Positions 49,845 through 60,464 of a stretch of 64,000 bases of DNA are shown here, piece after piece (the first letter of the stretch is position 1; every line of letters starts with the position of its first letter). Made by a program: the position numbers and the translations under genes. Source of the DNA: Pseudomonas sp. PA15(2017). Lineage in GTDB: Bacteria; Pseudomonadota; Gammaproteobacteria; Pseudomonadales; Pseudomonadaceae. The DNA is taken from the NCBI RefSeq assembly GCF_001945395.1, contig NZ_MSXV01000050.1, positions 287,739 through 351,738 on the forward strand, written 5' to 3'. Below the pieces are notes generated by a model, which was not told where the DNA came from, did no database searches, and saw only the letters and a program-made list of their open reading frames with translations.

Positions 49845-49913
49845 ATGCCCGGTTCGGCCGGGCATCATCGTCAAGAACTCCGCATCGCCTACTGGCGAAA
49901 TGGCGGAGTTTTT
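49845..49913 (+). terminator. Hairpin and attenuating terminator between rpsU and dnaG
   Basis: ATGCCCGG pairs with CCGGGCAT (49845-49865) without a T run. A second hairpin follows, AACTCCGC (49876-49883) with GCGGAGTT (49903-49910) and an inner CGCC/GGCG pair, ending in five T residues. The position matches the partial terminator known in this operon in E. coli. Confidence 0.85.
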
Positions 49914-49956
49914 GCGTTTGTGCCGTTACATCTTCTGGACCCCCCCCTGAGCGCCT

Positions 49957-51936
49957 ATGGCCGGCCTGATCCCGCAATCCTTCATCGATGACCTGCTCAA
50001 CCGCACCGACATCGTCGACGTGGTGGGTTCGCGCATCCAACTGAAGAAGACCGGCAAGAACTACAGCGCCTGCTGCCCGTTCCACAAGGAAAAGACGCCC
50101 TCGTTCACCGTCAGCCCGGACAAGCAGTTCTACTACTGCTTCGGCTGCGGCGCTGGCGGCAACGCACTGGGCTTCGTGATGGATCACGACCAGACGGAAT
50201 TTCCCCAGGCCGTCGAGGAACTGGCCAAGCGCGCCGGTATGGAAGTGCCGCGCGAGGACAGCGGCCGCGGCGGCAAACCTCGCCAGGCCACCGACTCGCC
50301 GCTTTACGCGCTGCTCAAGTCGGCTGCCGACTATTACCGTCAGGCCCTGAAAAGCCATCCGCAGCGCCGTGCCGCGGTCGAGTACCTGAAAGGTCGCGGC
50401 CTGTCCGGGGAGATCGCCCGGGATTTCGGCCTCGGCTTCGCCCCGCCGGGCTGGGACAACCTGCTCAAGCACCTGGCCGGCGACAGCCTGCAGCACAAGG
50501 CGATGATCGATGCCGGCCTGCTGGTCGAGAACCCGGACAGCGGCAAGCGCTACGACCGCTTTCGCGACCGGGTGATCTTCCCCATCCACGACAGCCGCGG
50601 CCGGGTGATCGCTTTTGGTGGCCGCGTGCTGGGCGACGACAAGCCCAAGTACCTGAACTCGCCCGAGACCCCGGTGTTCCACAAGGGCCAGGAGCTATAC
50701 GGCCTGTACGAGGCGCGCAAGCACAACCGCAACCTCGACGAGATCATGGTGGTCGAGGGCTATATGGATGTCATCGCCCTGGCCCAACAAGGCCTGCGCA
50801 ACGCGGTGGCGACCCTGGGCACCGCCACCAGTGAAGAACACCTCAAGCGGATCTTCCGCCTGGTACCCAGCGTGCTGTTCTGTTTCGACGGCGACCAGGC
50901 CGGGCGCAATGCGGCCTGGCGCGCCCTGGAAGCCGCCCTGCCCAACCTGCAGGACGGTCGGCGCGCACGCTTTCTGTTCCTGCCCGACGGCGAAGACCCG
51001 GACACCCTGGTGCGCAGCGAAGGCACCGATGCCTTCCAGGCGCGCATTCACCAGCACGCCCAGCCGCTGGCCGACTACTTCTTCCAGCAACTGAGCGAAG
51101 AGGCCGACCCCCGTTCGCTGGAAGGCAAGGCGCATCTGGTCACTCTGGCTGCGCCACTGATCGACAAAATCCCCGGCAACACGCTACGCGCCCTGATGCG
51201 CCAGCGCCTGACCCAGATCACCGGCCTGGACGCCAGCGCCATGGGCCAGGCACAGGCGGCGCCTACGCGACAATCGAGCGCGCCCGCCCAGCCAAGCCAC
51301 GACCATCACGCACCGACCTTCGAAGCCATCCCGGACAGCGCCTATTACGACGCACCACCAGGCTATGAAGAACATGCCGCACCCGCCCAGGCGTTCGAGC
51401 GCCCGGCGCGCAAGCCCGGCAAGGGTGAGTGGAAGAAAGACGGTGGCAAGTGGAAGAAGGGCCGCGACGATTACCACCCACCGCGCACCGCGGTGAGCGT
51501 CGAATCGCCCCACCTGAGCGCCCTGCGTAGCCTGCTGCATCATCCGGAGCTGGCGCAGAAAGTCGAGGATGTCAGCAATTTCGCCGCCGAAGACGACACC
51601 TACGCCCAATTATTGGTGGCCCTGGTGGGCACTTTGCAGAAGCAACCGAAGCTGCGATCGCTGCAGCTGATCGCCCGCTGGCACGGTACCGAACAGGGCC
51701 GCCTGCTCAAGGTTCTGGCAGAAAAAGAATGGCTGATCGATCACGACAACCTTGAACGGCAGTTTTTCGACACCATAACTACACTGGCCCGTAGTCAGTC
51801 GCTAAGGCGACGCGAAACCGCTCTGCGCAGCATCATGCAAAAAAGCCCGAGCGAACTCACCGACGAGGAAAAGGCTCTGTTACGTGAGCATTACAGCAGC
51901 CTGAACTCGCCCAGCAAGACCCCAACTGGCGCCTGA
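49957..51936 (+). CDS. dnaG: DnaG, DNA primase
   Basis: This 659-residue primase has zinc ligands C40, H43, C61 and C64, exactly as in E. coli, and a central TOPRIM domain with VVEGYMDVIAL near 265 and CFDGDQAG near 310. A low-complexity linker (about 425-505) precedes the C-terminal DnaB-binding helicase-interaction domain. It makes RNA primers at the fork. It begins 44 bases after the rpsU terminator, so it is expressed by read-through. Confidence 0.97.
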   Translation: MAGLIPQSFIDDLLNRTDIVDVVGSRIQLKKTGKNYSACCPFHKEKTPSFTVSPDKQFYYCFGCGAGGNALGFVMDHDQTEFPQAVEELAKRAGMEVPREDSGRGGKPRQATDSPLYALLKSAADYYRQALKSHPQRRAAVEYLKGRGLSGEIARDFGLGFAPPGWDNLLKHLAGDSLQHKAMIDAGLLVENPDSGKRYDRFRDRVIFPIHDSRGRVIAFGGRVLGDDKPKYLNSPETPVFHKGQELYGLYEARKHNRNLDEIMVVEGYMDVIALAQQGLRNAVATLGTATSEEHLKRIFRLVPSVLFCFDGDQAGRNAAWRALEAALPNLQDGRRARFLFLPDGEDPDTLVRSEGTDAFQARIHQHAQPLADYFFQQLSEEADPRSLEGKAHLVTLAAPLIDKIPGNTLRALMRQRLTQITGLDASAMGQAQAAPTRQSSAPAQPSHDHHAPTFEAIPDSAYYDAPPGYEEHAAPAQAFERPARKPGKGEWKKDGGKWKKGRDDYHPPRTAVSVESPHLSALRSLLHHPELAQKVEDVSNFAAEDDTYAQLLVALVGTLQKQPKLRSLQLIARWHGTEQGRLLKVLAEKEWLIDHDNLERQFFDTITTLARSQSLRRRETALRSIMQKSPSELTDEEKALLREHYSSLNSPSKTPTGA

Positions 51937-51950
51937 GCGCCGAGCTGAGG

Positions 51951-51956
51951 TATAAT
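51951..51956 (+). promoter_or_regulatory. Possible -10 box (TATAAT) upstream of rpoD
   Basis: A perfect TATAAT lies 15 bases after the dnaG stop, inside an inverted repeat GCCGAG/CTCGGC, but no TTGACA-like -35 sits at normal spacing. It may be an internal rpoD promoter or only part of a processing hairpin. Confidence 0.4.
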
Positions 51957-52003
51957 CCTCGGCTTGTTTTCAGCCCGCCAAGACCTTAAGTGGATAGGGT
52001 GTT

Positions 52004-53851
<1,848 letters not shown>

Positions 53852-53866
53852 GGTTTCCCGGGAATG

Positions 53867-53896
53867 AAAAATGCCGGTCACTGACCGGCATTTTTT
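53867..53896 (+). terminator. Terminator after rpoD
   Basis: AAAAATGCCGGTCA and TGACCGGCATTTTT form a long stem, starting 16 bases past the rpoD stop. The A and T runs on both sides make it bidirectional. The 179 bases from here to the next gene contain no gene or tRNA that I can recognise. Confidence 0.92.
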
Positions 53897-54075
53897 CGCC
53901 TGTGTTTCGGGGCTCATGGAGCGGTTTTGCGCTCCACCGCATTGGTGGATGAAAAGCGCGCCATCCCCCTGCTGGGAAGAAAACAGGTTGCAGGGTGGAC
54001 CGGGCGCGAAGCTTACCACCTGAACACGGCGACGCAGCCAGCGGCAAGCCACCGGGCAATCCTCGCAAAGGTAGC

Positions 54076-55041
54076 TCAGCCCGCCAGCTCGGCAAAGCCC
54101 TGACGAATCGCCTCCTCGGGCAGGTTGTCGCCGATAAAGACGATCACGCTCTCACGCTTCTCGTCGCCGCCCCACTCGCTGTCCCAGTCGAAACCATAGA
54201 GCCGCAACACGCCCTGAAAGACCATGCGCCGGTCTTCACCGGCAATGCTCAGCACGCCCTTGTAGCGCAGCAGGGAATTGCCATGTTCTTCCAGCAGGCT
54301 CTCCATGAAACCGCTGAGCCGGTCGAGATCCAACGGCTTGTCGCTGCTCAGCACCAGGGTGGCGATGCGGTCGCTGCTCTTGCCCGGCAGTACCGGTCGC
54401 AGGCTCGGCGCCACGTCCGCATTGAGGTTGAAGCCGCGCACATCCAGCAGCTCGCTCAAGTCGATGCGGCCGTGCTCGACCACACGGATCGGCGCCCGGC
54501 GGTTGATACGTTGCAGGCGCGCGGTAAGCGCTTCACGGGCAGCGTCATCAACCAGATCGGTCTTGCTCAGCAGAATGCGGTCGGCGAAACCGACCTGGGC
54601 CTGGGCGATGGTTTCCTGTAGGTGGCGCTCGGCATTGGCCGCGTCCACCAGGGTGATAATGCCGTCGAGCACGTAGCGCTCGCAAAGCTCCTCGGTGGCG
54701 AAGAAGGTCTGGGCGACGGGCGCAGGGTCGGCCAGGCCGGTGCACTCGATCACCAGGCGGTCGAAATCCAGCTCGCCGCTGTCGCGCTTTTCCAGCAGCA
54801 CGAACAGCGCCTTCTCCAGCTCGACATGGATGGAGCAGCACACGCAGCCGTTGGCCAGGGTCATCACCTGCACCGGCTCGCTGCCGAGCAGTTGACTGTC
54901 GATGGGTGTTTCGCTGTATTCGTTTTCGATCACCGCGATCTTCAGGCCGTGTTCGGCCTTGAGGATATGCCGCAGCAGGGTGGTCTTGCCGGCACCGAGA
55001 AAGCCGCTGAGCACGGTGACCGGAATGGGGGAAAAGGACAT
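54076..55041 (-). CDS. COG0523 family GTPase (YjiA/CobW type metal chaperone)
   Basis: This 321-residue G3E GTPase has Walker A GFLGAGKT at 13-20, the metal-binding GCVCC at 65-69 (CxCC), SKTDL as base-recognition motif and a C-terminal CobW_C domain. Such proteins move zinc or other metals to client enzymes. ATG 55041 after AGAGGAA is chosen. It is 83 bases after the ybdD-like gene in the same direction, as in the P. aeruginosa cstA region, and could be in the same transcript. Confidence 0.9.
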   Translation of the reverse strand: MSFSPIPVTVLSGFLGAGKTTLLRHILKAEHGLKIAVIENEYSETPIDSQLLGSEPVQVMTLANGCVCCSIHVELEKALFVLLEKRDSGELDFDRLVIECTGLADPAPVAQTFFATEELCERYVLDGIITLVDAANAERHLQETIAQAQVGFADRILLSKTDLVDDAAREALTARLQRINRRAPIRVVEHGRIDLSELLDVRGFNLNADVAPSLRPVLPGKSSDRIATLVLSSDKPLDLDRLSGFMESLLEEHGNSLLRYKGVLSIAGEDRRMVFQGVLRLYGFDWDSEWGGDEKRESVIVFIGDNLPEEAIRQGFAELAG

Positions 55042-55124
55042 GAATGCATTCCTCTGAAAGACACACGCCACGACGAGGCGTGGCGTGTGGTGCTTGAAGC
55101 GGGCCCGAGGCCCGCACGGTGTTG

Positions 55125-55328
55125 TCAGCAGCAGCGGATCGGCCGCCCCTTGCCACCACCATAGCGTGCTTCCTGACGCTCGCGGAAGAAGGCTTCGTAG
55201 CTCATCACGGGCTGATCGGGATGCTTCTTGGCCATGTGCTCGACGTAGGTGTCGTAGTCGGGCATGCCCACCAGCATCCGCGCCGCCTGACCGAGGTACT
55301 TGCCCATCCGGCTGAGATCATTGAACAC
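55125..55328 (-). CDS. YbdD/YjiX family (DUF466) small protein, CstA partner
   Basis: This 67-residue protein carries the family signature [38 protein letters not shown] and a terminal CC. In enterobacteria YbdD is needed for CstA pyruvate transport. The start is GTG 55328, preceded by GGAGG, and overlaps the cstA stop by 11 bases. The ATG upstream would lie deeper in cstA without a site. Confidence 0.9.
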   Translation of the reverse strand: MFNDLSRMGKYLGQAARMLVGMPDYDTYVEHMAKKHPDQPVMSYEAFFRERQEARYGGGKGRPIRCC

Positions 55329-57399
55329 GGGCAACCTCCGGCGCGTCTGCAGGCAGCGCTTCATACGTAGCTTCACGGTCGGTACGCAGTTCCTTGCGCC
55401 AGGCGGCGCGGCCGACCTTGATGGCGTAGAACAGCACGCTCAGCACCACGAACAGGAACAGCACGGTGAGCGTGGCGTTGGTGTAGGCGTTGAAGATCAC
55501 GTGCTGCATCTGGCCGATGTCCTTGGCCGGGGCGATCACCTGGCCGGCGTCCAGCGCGGTCTGGTACTTCTTGGCCAGGGCCAGGAAGCCAACGGCTGGA
55601 TTCGGGTCGAGCAGCTTGATCAGGCCGGCGGTGGTGGTGCAGATCAGCAGCCAGGTGGCCGGAACCAGCGTCACCCACACGTAGCGCTCGCGCTTCATCT
55701 TGATCAGCACCACGGTGCCGAGCATCAGGGCGATACCGGCCAGCATCTGGTTGGAGATGCCGAACAGCGGCCAGAGGGTGTTGATGCCGCCCAGCGGATC
55801 GATCACCCCCTGGTACAGCAGCCAGCCCCACAGGGCCACGCAGCCAGCGGTAGCGATCACGTTGGCGGTCCAGGACTCGGTTTTCTTCAGGGACGGTACG
55901 AAGTTGCCGAGCAGGTCCTGCAGCATGAAGCGGCCGGCACGGGTACCGGCGTCCACCGCGGTGAGGATGAACAACGCCTCGAAGAGAATCGCGAAGTGGT
56001 ACCAGAACGCCATGGTGTTCTCACCCGGCAGCACGCTGTGCAGGATCTGCGCGATTCCCACGGCGAGCGTCGGTGCACCACCGGCACGGGCCAGAATGGT
56101 GTTCTCGCCGATATCACGGGCGACCGCCTCGAGTTGATCGGGCGTGATCATGAAGCCCCAGCTGCTGACCGTGGCGGCTACCGACTGAACATCCGAGCCG
56201 ACCAGGGCCGCCGGGCTGTTCATGGCGAAGTAGATGCCCGGCTCGATCACCGAGGCCGCGACCATCGCCATGATGGCCACGAAGGACTCCATCAGCATGC
56301 CGCCGTAACCGATGTAGCGGGCATGGGTTTCGTTGGCCAGCAGCTTGGGCGTGGTGCCCGAACTGATCAGCGCGTGGAAGCCGGATACCGCACCGCAGGC
56401 GATGGTGATGAACAGGAACGGGAACAGGGTGCCCTTCCACACCGGGCCGGTGCCGTCGGTGAACTGGGTCAGCGCCGGCATCTTCAGCTCGGGCATGACC
56501 ACCAGGATGCCGATGGCCAGGGCGATGATGGTGCCGATCTTGAGGAAGGTCGACAGGTAGTCGCGCGGTGCCAGGATCAGCCACACCGGCAACACTGCGG
56601 CGACGAAACCGTAGCCGATCAGCATCCAGGTGATCTGCACGCCGGTGAAGGTGAAGGCCGGGCCCCACACCGGGTCGGCGGCGATCACCCCACCCAGCCA
56701 GATCGAGCCGAGCAGCAGGATCACCCCGATCAGGGAAATCTCGCCGATGCGGCCCGGCCGGATGTAGCGCATGTAGATGCCCATGAACATCGCGATGGGA
56801 ATCGTCGCCATCACGGTGAACATCCCCCATGGGCTTTCCGCCAGCGCCTTGACGACGATCAGCGAGAGCACCGCGAGGATGATGATCATGATCAGGAAGG
56901 CACCGAACAGCGCGATGGTACCGGGGATCTGGCCCATTTCCTCGCGCACCAGCTCGCCCAGGGAGCGGCCGTTGCGGCGGGTGGAAATGAACAGCACCAT
57001 GAAGTCCTGCACGGCACCGGCCAGTACCACGCCGGCGATCAGCCAGAGGGTGCCCGGCAGGTAGCCCATCTGCGCCGCGAGGACCGGGCCGACCAGCGGG
57101 CCGGCGCCAGCGATGGCGGCGAAGTGGTGACCGAAGAGAATGTGCTTGTTGGTCGGGACGTAGTCCAGGCCATCGTTGTTGAGCACGGCGGGGGTGGCGC
57201 GGGTGGGATCTAGCTGCATCACCTTGGTGGCGATGAACAGACTGTAGTAGCGGTACGCGACGAGGTAGATCGCCACGGCAGCTACGACGATCCACAAGGC
57301 ATTGATCGATTCGCCGCGATTCAGCGCCACGGTGCCTAGCGCGAAGGCGCCCAGCAACGCGACCGCAAACCAGGCGATATGGCTGGCCATTCTGGTCAT
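55318..57399 (-). CDS. cstA: CstA, carbon starvation protein / pyruvate transporter
   Basis: This 693-residue membrane protein has roughly 16 to 18 hydrophobic segments, the family motifs [27 protein letters not shown] and [14 protein letters not shown], and a C-terminal cytoplasmic tail. CstA proteins import pyruvate and are induced when preferred carbon runs out. ATG 57399 after GGAGATG is used, since the frame reaching 57471 has no site. It is divergent from a two-component system, and the 242-base spacer contains inverted repeats likely to be operators. Confidence 0.95.
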   Translation of the reverse strand: MTRMASHIAWFAVALLGAFALGTVALNRGESINALWIVVAAVAIYLVAYRYYSLFIATKVMQLDPTRATPAVLNNDGLDYVPTNKHILFGHHFAAIAGAGPLVGPVLAAQMGYLPGTLWLIAGVVLAGAVQDFMVLFISTRRNGRSLGELVREEMGQIPGTIALFGAFLIMIIILAVLSLIVVKALAESPWGMFTVMATIPIAMFMGIYMRYIRPGRIGEISLIGVILLLGSIWLGGVIAADPVWGPAFTFTGVQITWMLIGYGFVAAVLPVWLILAPRDYLSTFLKIGTIIALAIGILVVMPELKMPALTQFTDGTGPVWKGTLFPFLFITIACGAVSGFHALISSGTTPKLLANETHARYIGYGGMLMESFVAIMAMVAASVIEPGIYFAMNSPAALVGSDVQSVAATVSSWGFMITPDQLEAVARDIGENTILARAGGAPTLAVGIAQILHSVLPGENTMAFWYHFAILFEALFILTAVDAGTRAGRFMLQDLLGNFVPSLKKTESWTANVIATAGCVALWGWLLYQGVIDPLGGINTLWPLFGISNQMLAGIALMLGTVVLIKMKRERYVWVTLVPATWLLICTTTAGLIKLLDPNPAVGFLALAKKYQTALDAGQVIAPAKDIGQMQHVIFNAYTNATLTVLFLFVVLSVLFYAIKVGRAAWRKELRTDREATYEALPADAPEVARVQ

Positions 57400-57482
57400 T
57401 TGGACATCTCCGGTCGCAAGCCTCGGCCTGCGACACTCATTGTTATTGTTGTGCTCTATCGAGCCCCCCAACTATCCATCTA

Positions 57483-57540
57483 AGTACGCTTTGTAGTAAT
57501 TCGCAAAACTACCCACGGCCTTCTACGTAGAACTACGCAG
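57483..57540. promoter_or_regulatory. Inverted repeats in the cstA / two-component spacer (candidate operators)
   Basis: TTCTACGTAGAA at 57521-57532 is a perfect 12-base palindrome followed directly by CTACGCAGAA, a second half-site pair. GTAGT and ACTAC about 10 bases apart (57493-57512) form another inverted pair. They lie 85-140 bases upstream of cstA and about 110 bases upstream of the kinase start, as expected for binding sites of the divergent NarL-type regulator. Confidence 0.45.
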
Positions 57541-57641
57541 AAGCATGCAGATCGTGTCAGCCGGGCGCTGCAGCTTTATGTATGCTCTGCCCGCCTTTCA
57601 TCCGCCACAGCGTTGCCCGTCCAGTCAACCCGGAGTGCCCC

Positions 57642-59015
57642 ATGCAACTCAAGCACAAGATCGTCGCCCTGAGCCTGCTGCCCATGCTCCTGGCCGTGGC
57701 CGTGGTGTGCCTACTGGTTCTGGTCCAGAACCAGCGCCTGGGCAACCAGCAGGCCCAGCTGATCGAGCACAGCATCCTGGGCAGCAAGCAGGCCGAGCTC
57801 CAGCACTACGTGGAAATGGCCCTGAGCACCATCGCGCCGCTGTACGACACCGGCCGCGACGACGAGGAAACCAAACGCCAGGTGCTGGCATTACTTGCGC
57901 GCATCAACTTCGGCAGCGACGGCTACTTCTTCGTCTACGACCGCACCGGCAAGAGCCTCATGCACCCGCGCCAGGGCGCGCTGGTCGGCATGGACCTGTG
58001 GAACATGACCGATCCCCATGGCCTGCTGGTGATCCAGGCGCTGATCCGCAGCGCAACCCAGGGCGACGGCTTCCAGCGCTACGGCTGGCAAAAGCCGTCC
58101 ACCGGCCAGGTCGCGGAAAAGCTCGCCTACGTGACCATGCTCGACCGCTGGGGCTGGATGCTCGGCACCGGCATCTACCTGGAAGACGTCGACAACGCCA
58201 TCGCCCAGGTTCGTCACGATGTCGGCAGCGGCATTCGCACCACCATGCTGGCCATCGCCATCGTCGCGCTGATCGCCGTGCTGCTGGTGTCTGCCAGCGG
58301 CCTGACCCTCAACGTCAGCGAACACCGCCTGGCCGACCGCAAGCTGCAGCAACTGACCCAGCGCATCATCACCTCCCAGGAAGAGGAGCGCTCGCGCCTG
58401 TCCCGTGAGCTGCACGACGGCATCAGCCAGCTGCTGGTGTCGATCAAGTTCAAGTTCGAGTTGGCCGGCCACGAGCTGGAGGCCGGCAAGGCCAGCGCCG
58501 CACAAACCTTGCGCCAAGGCATCGAGCGCCTGGCCGGGGCGATTGGCGAGGTGCGGCGCATCTCCCACGACCTGCATCCCTCGCTACTCGACACCCTCGG
58601 CCTGGCTTCGGCGATCGGCCAGCTGGCCAGCGAGTTCGAGCAGCGCAGCGGGCTGCGCGTGGCCTACGACAACAGCCTGGGCGATACCCGCCTGAGCGAC
58701 GACATGAACGTGGCACTGTTTCGCATCCTCCAGGAAGCGCTGACCAACATCGAGCGCCACGCCGGCGCCGGCCAGGTGACCATCCAGCTGACCGGCAACC
58801 CGCGACGGGTGAACCTGCGCATCAGCGACGACGGCACCGGGTTCAGCCCACGCCAGGCCGAGCAGAGCGGTGGCATCGGCCTGCGCAACATCCGCGAGCG
58901 CGTGGAGCATTTCGGCGGTGACTTCAACATCGCCTCGACGTCCGCCGGCACCGTTCTGAGCGTCGCCCTGTTACTCTCCGCGGACGCGACACAATCCCGG
59001 ACCGAGCCCGCATGA
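57642..59015 (+). CDS. Cache-domain sensor histidine kinase (HisKA_3 type)
   Basis: This 457-residue kinase has two membrane spans (about 8-28 and 205-227) flanking a periplasmic single Cache domain with RINFGSDGYFFVYDRTGKSLMHP and GTGIYLEDVD. A HisKA_3 helix follows with the phospho-histidine in LSRELHDGISQLLVSIK, then a HATPase (DDGTGFSP, GIGLRNIRERV). Cache domains bind small carboxylates, which fits sensing of pyruvate or acetate beside cstA. ATG 57642 follows GGAG. Confidence 0.88.
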   Translation: MQLKHKIVALSLLPMLLAVAVVCLLVLVQNQRLGNQQAQLIEHSILGSKQAELQHYVEMALSTIAPLYDTGRDDEETKRQVLALLARINFGSDGYFFVYDRTGKSLMHPRQGALVGMDLWNMTDPHGLLVIQALIRSATQGDGFQRYGWQKPSTGQVAEKLAYVTMLDRWGWMLGTGIYLEDVDNAIAQVRHDVGSGIRTTMLAIAIVALIAVLLVSASGLTLNVSEHRLADRKLQQLTQRIITSQEEERSRLSRELHDGISQLLVSIKFKFELAGHELEAGKASAAQTLRQGIERLAGAIGEVRRISHDLHPSLLDTLGLASAIGQLASEFEQRSGLRVAYDNSLGDTRLSDDMNVALFRILQEALTNIERHAGAGQVTIQLTGNPRRVNLRISDDGTGFSPRQAEQSGGIGLRNIRERVEHFGGDFNIASTSAGTVLSVALLLSADATQSRTEPA

Positions 59016-59638
59016 AGACCATCCGCATCGCCCTCGTCGACGACCATATCCTGGTGCGCGAAGGCATCCGCACCCTGCTGTCGATGGTCGACCACTTCGA
59101 GATCGCCGGAGAAGCCGGCAGTGGCAGCGAGGCGCTGGAACTGGTGGCCCGCGAACAGCCGGACATCCTGCTGATGGACATCGGCCTCAAGGACATCAAC
59201 GGCCTGGAGCTGACCGGCATCATCAAGAAACGCCACCCGGCCACCAAGGTGCTGATCCTCAGCATGTACGACAATCAGGAATACGTGAGCAGCTCGCTGC
59301 GCATGGGCGCTTCGGGCTATGTGCTCAAGGAAGCGCCGTCCCAGGACATCATCTCCGCCATCGACGTGCTGGCGGTCGGCGGGCGTTTCTACAGCGGCGA
59401 CGTGGCCCACAAGCTGGCCCAGGAAGAAACCGAGGAAGGCGAGCTGACCCCGCGCCAACGCCAGGTGCTGCTGATGATGGCCCAGGGCCTGAACAACAAG
59501 GCCATGGCCCGCGAGCTGGCGATCAGCGTACGCACCGTGGAAACCTACCGGCTGAACATTCGCCGCAAACTCGATATCGAAAAGCCTGCTGACCTGGTCA
59601 AGCACGCCATGGAGTACGGCTGGTCGCCGCAAAACTGA
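59012..59638 (+). CDS. NarL/LuxR-family response regulator paired with the Cache kinase
   Basis: This 208-residue regulator has a receiver with D11/D12, the phospho-aspartate in LLMDIGLKD near 55 and lysine in VLKEAPS. The C-terminal helix-turn-helix reads LTPRQRQVLLMMAQGLNNKAMARELAISVRTVETYRLNI. It overlaps the kinase gene by four bases. Its most likely target is the divergent cstA operon and its own promoter. I infer this from position only. Confidence 0.9.
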   Translation: MKTIRIALVDDHILVREGIRTLLSMVDHFEIAGEAGSGSEALELVAREQPDILLMDIGLKDINGLELTGIIKKRHPATKVLILSMYDNQEYVSSSLRMGASGYVLKEAPSQDIISAIDVLAVGGRFYSGDVAHKLAQEETEEGELTPRQRQVLLMMAQGLNNKAMARELAISVRTVETYRLNIRRKLDIEKPADLVKHAMEYGWSPQN

Positions 59639-59716
59639 CACCCATGCCAGCGCGCATTCGGCGACGCCGCCCCGCGCCTTGGCTATAGTGGAAAAAACCA
59701 ATAGAGGACAGCTTCC

Positions 59717-60085
59717 ATGAGTGACAACCACGAACGTCGGCGCTTCCAGCGTATCGCCTTCGACGCGTCCGCCGAGATCGTGCAGGGCGAACAGAGCTGG
59801 CAAGTGGAGCTGCACGACATCTCGTTTCGCGGCGTGCTGGTGCGCCGCCCCTGGAACTGGGAGGGCGAGACCGGCCAGGATTACCTGCTGCGCATTGCCC
59901 TGGACGACAACCTGCAGGTGAGCATGCAGGTCGAGCTGGTACACCGCGAAGAGCGCGTACTCGGCTTTCTCTGCCACCACATCGACCTGGACTCCATGAG
60001 CCACCTGCGCCGCCTGGTGGAGCTCAACCTGGGCGACGAGGCCCTGCTCGAACGCGAGCTGGCCGCCCTCTGCGAAGACGACTGA
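59717..60085 (+). CDS. mapZ: MapZ, PilZ-domain c-di-GMP receptor
   Basis: This 122-residue single PilZ domain has the c-di-GMP motif RRFQR at 8-12 and D34-x-S36-x-x-G39. Its C-terminus HLRRLVELNLGDEALLERELAAL closely matches P. aeruginosa PA4608 (MapZ), which binds the chemotaxis methyltransferase CheR1 and alters swimming. The adjacent radA also matches that locus. A bulged hairpin at 60093-60126 after the stop may end the transcript. Confidence 0.9.
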   Translation: MSDNHERRRFQRIAFDASAEIVQGEQSWQVELHDISFRGVLVRRPWNWEGETGQDYLLRIALDDNLQVSMQVELVHREERVLGFLCHHIDLDSMSHLRRLVELNLGDEALLERELAALCEDD

Positions 60086-60186
60086 ACGACAGAACGGCCG
60101 CTGCCGGAAGAGCGGGAGCAGCCGTTACATAGGGGGCGAGCCTGCCGCGAAGTGGTGACTGCGAAACCACCGGCCCGCAGGCTCAC

Positions 60187-60357
60187 TCAGTGGCTGATGA
60201 ATTCACAGCAAGCCGCGTCGGCCTCGCGGCGCCGGGCACGCCGGGCCTTCACCAGTCTCGGCAACAGATCGAGCAGCGGCTGACGCTTGCGCTCGACGCC
60301 CAGGCGGTCGACTGGCGAGAAACTGGCTTTAGCGATGATGTCGTAGAACAGCAGCAT
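60187..60357 (-). CDS. Small basic hypothetical protein (56 aa)
   Basis: This short gene has an excellent ribosome site (AGAGGAG, 9 bases before ATG 60357) and encodes a sequence beginning MLLFYDIIAKASFSPVDRLG and ending CCEFISH. An amphipathic, arginine-rich middle (ARRARRREAD) precedes two cysteines. Its coding strand has normal codon use for the region. I do not recognise a family. It lies 106 bases downstream of radA in the same direction. Confidence 0.55.
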   Translation of the reverse strand: MLLFYDIIAKASFSPVDRLGVERKRQPLLDLLPRLVKARRARRREADAACCEFISH

Positions 60358-60464
60358 GATGGCGACTCCTCTGTGGGTACGCCGTCATCCTGCGACTGCC
60401 GCCCTGCCCACCCATTGACGCGGATCAATGGCCGCCAGGCGCAGCCAGCGGCAGAACGCCGCAG

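Noticed and set aside
53897..54075. Possible tRNA gene after rpoD, as in some pseudomonads
   Set aside because: I could not find a cloverleaf with a T-loop and matching acceptor stem in this spacer.
55300..57213. Plus-strand open frame of more than 600 codons opposite cstA
   Set aside because: The product is H/Q/G/D-rich shadow sequence. cstA on the other strand is unmistakable.
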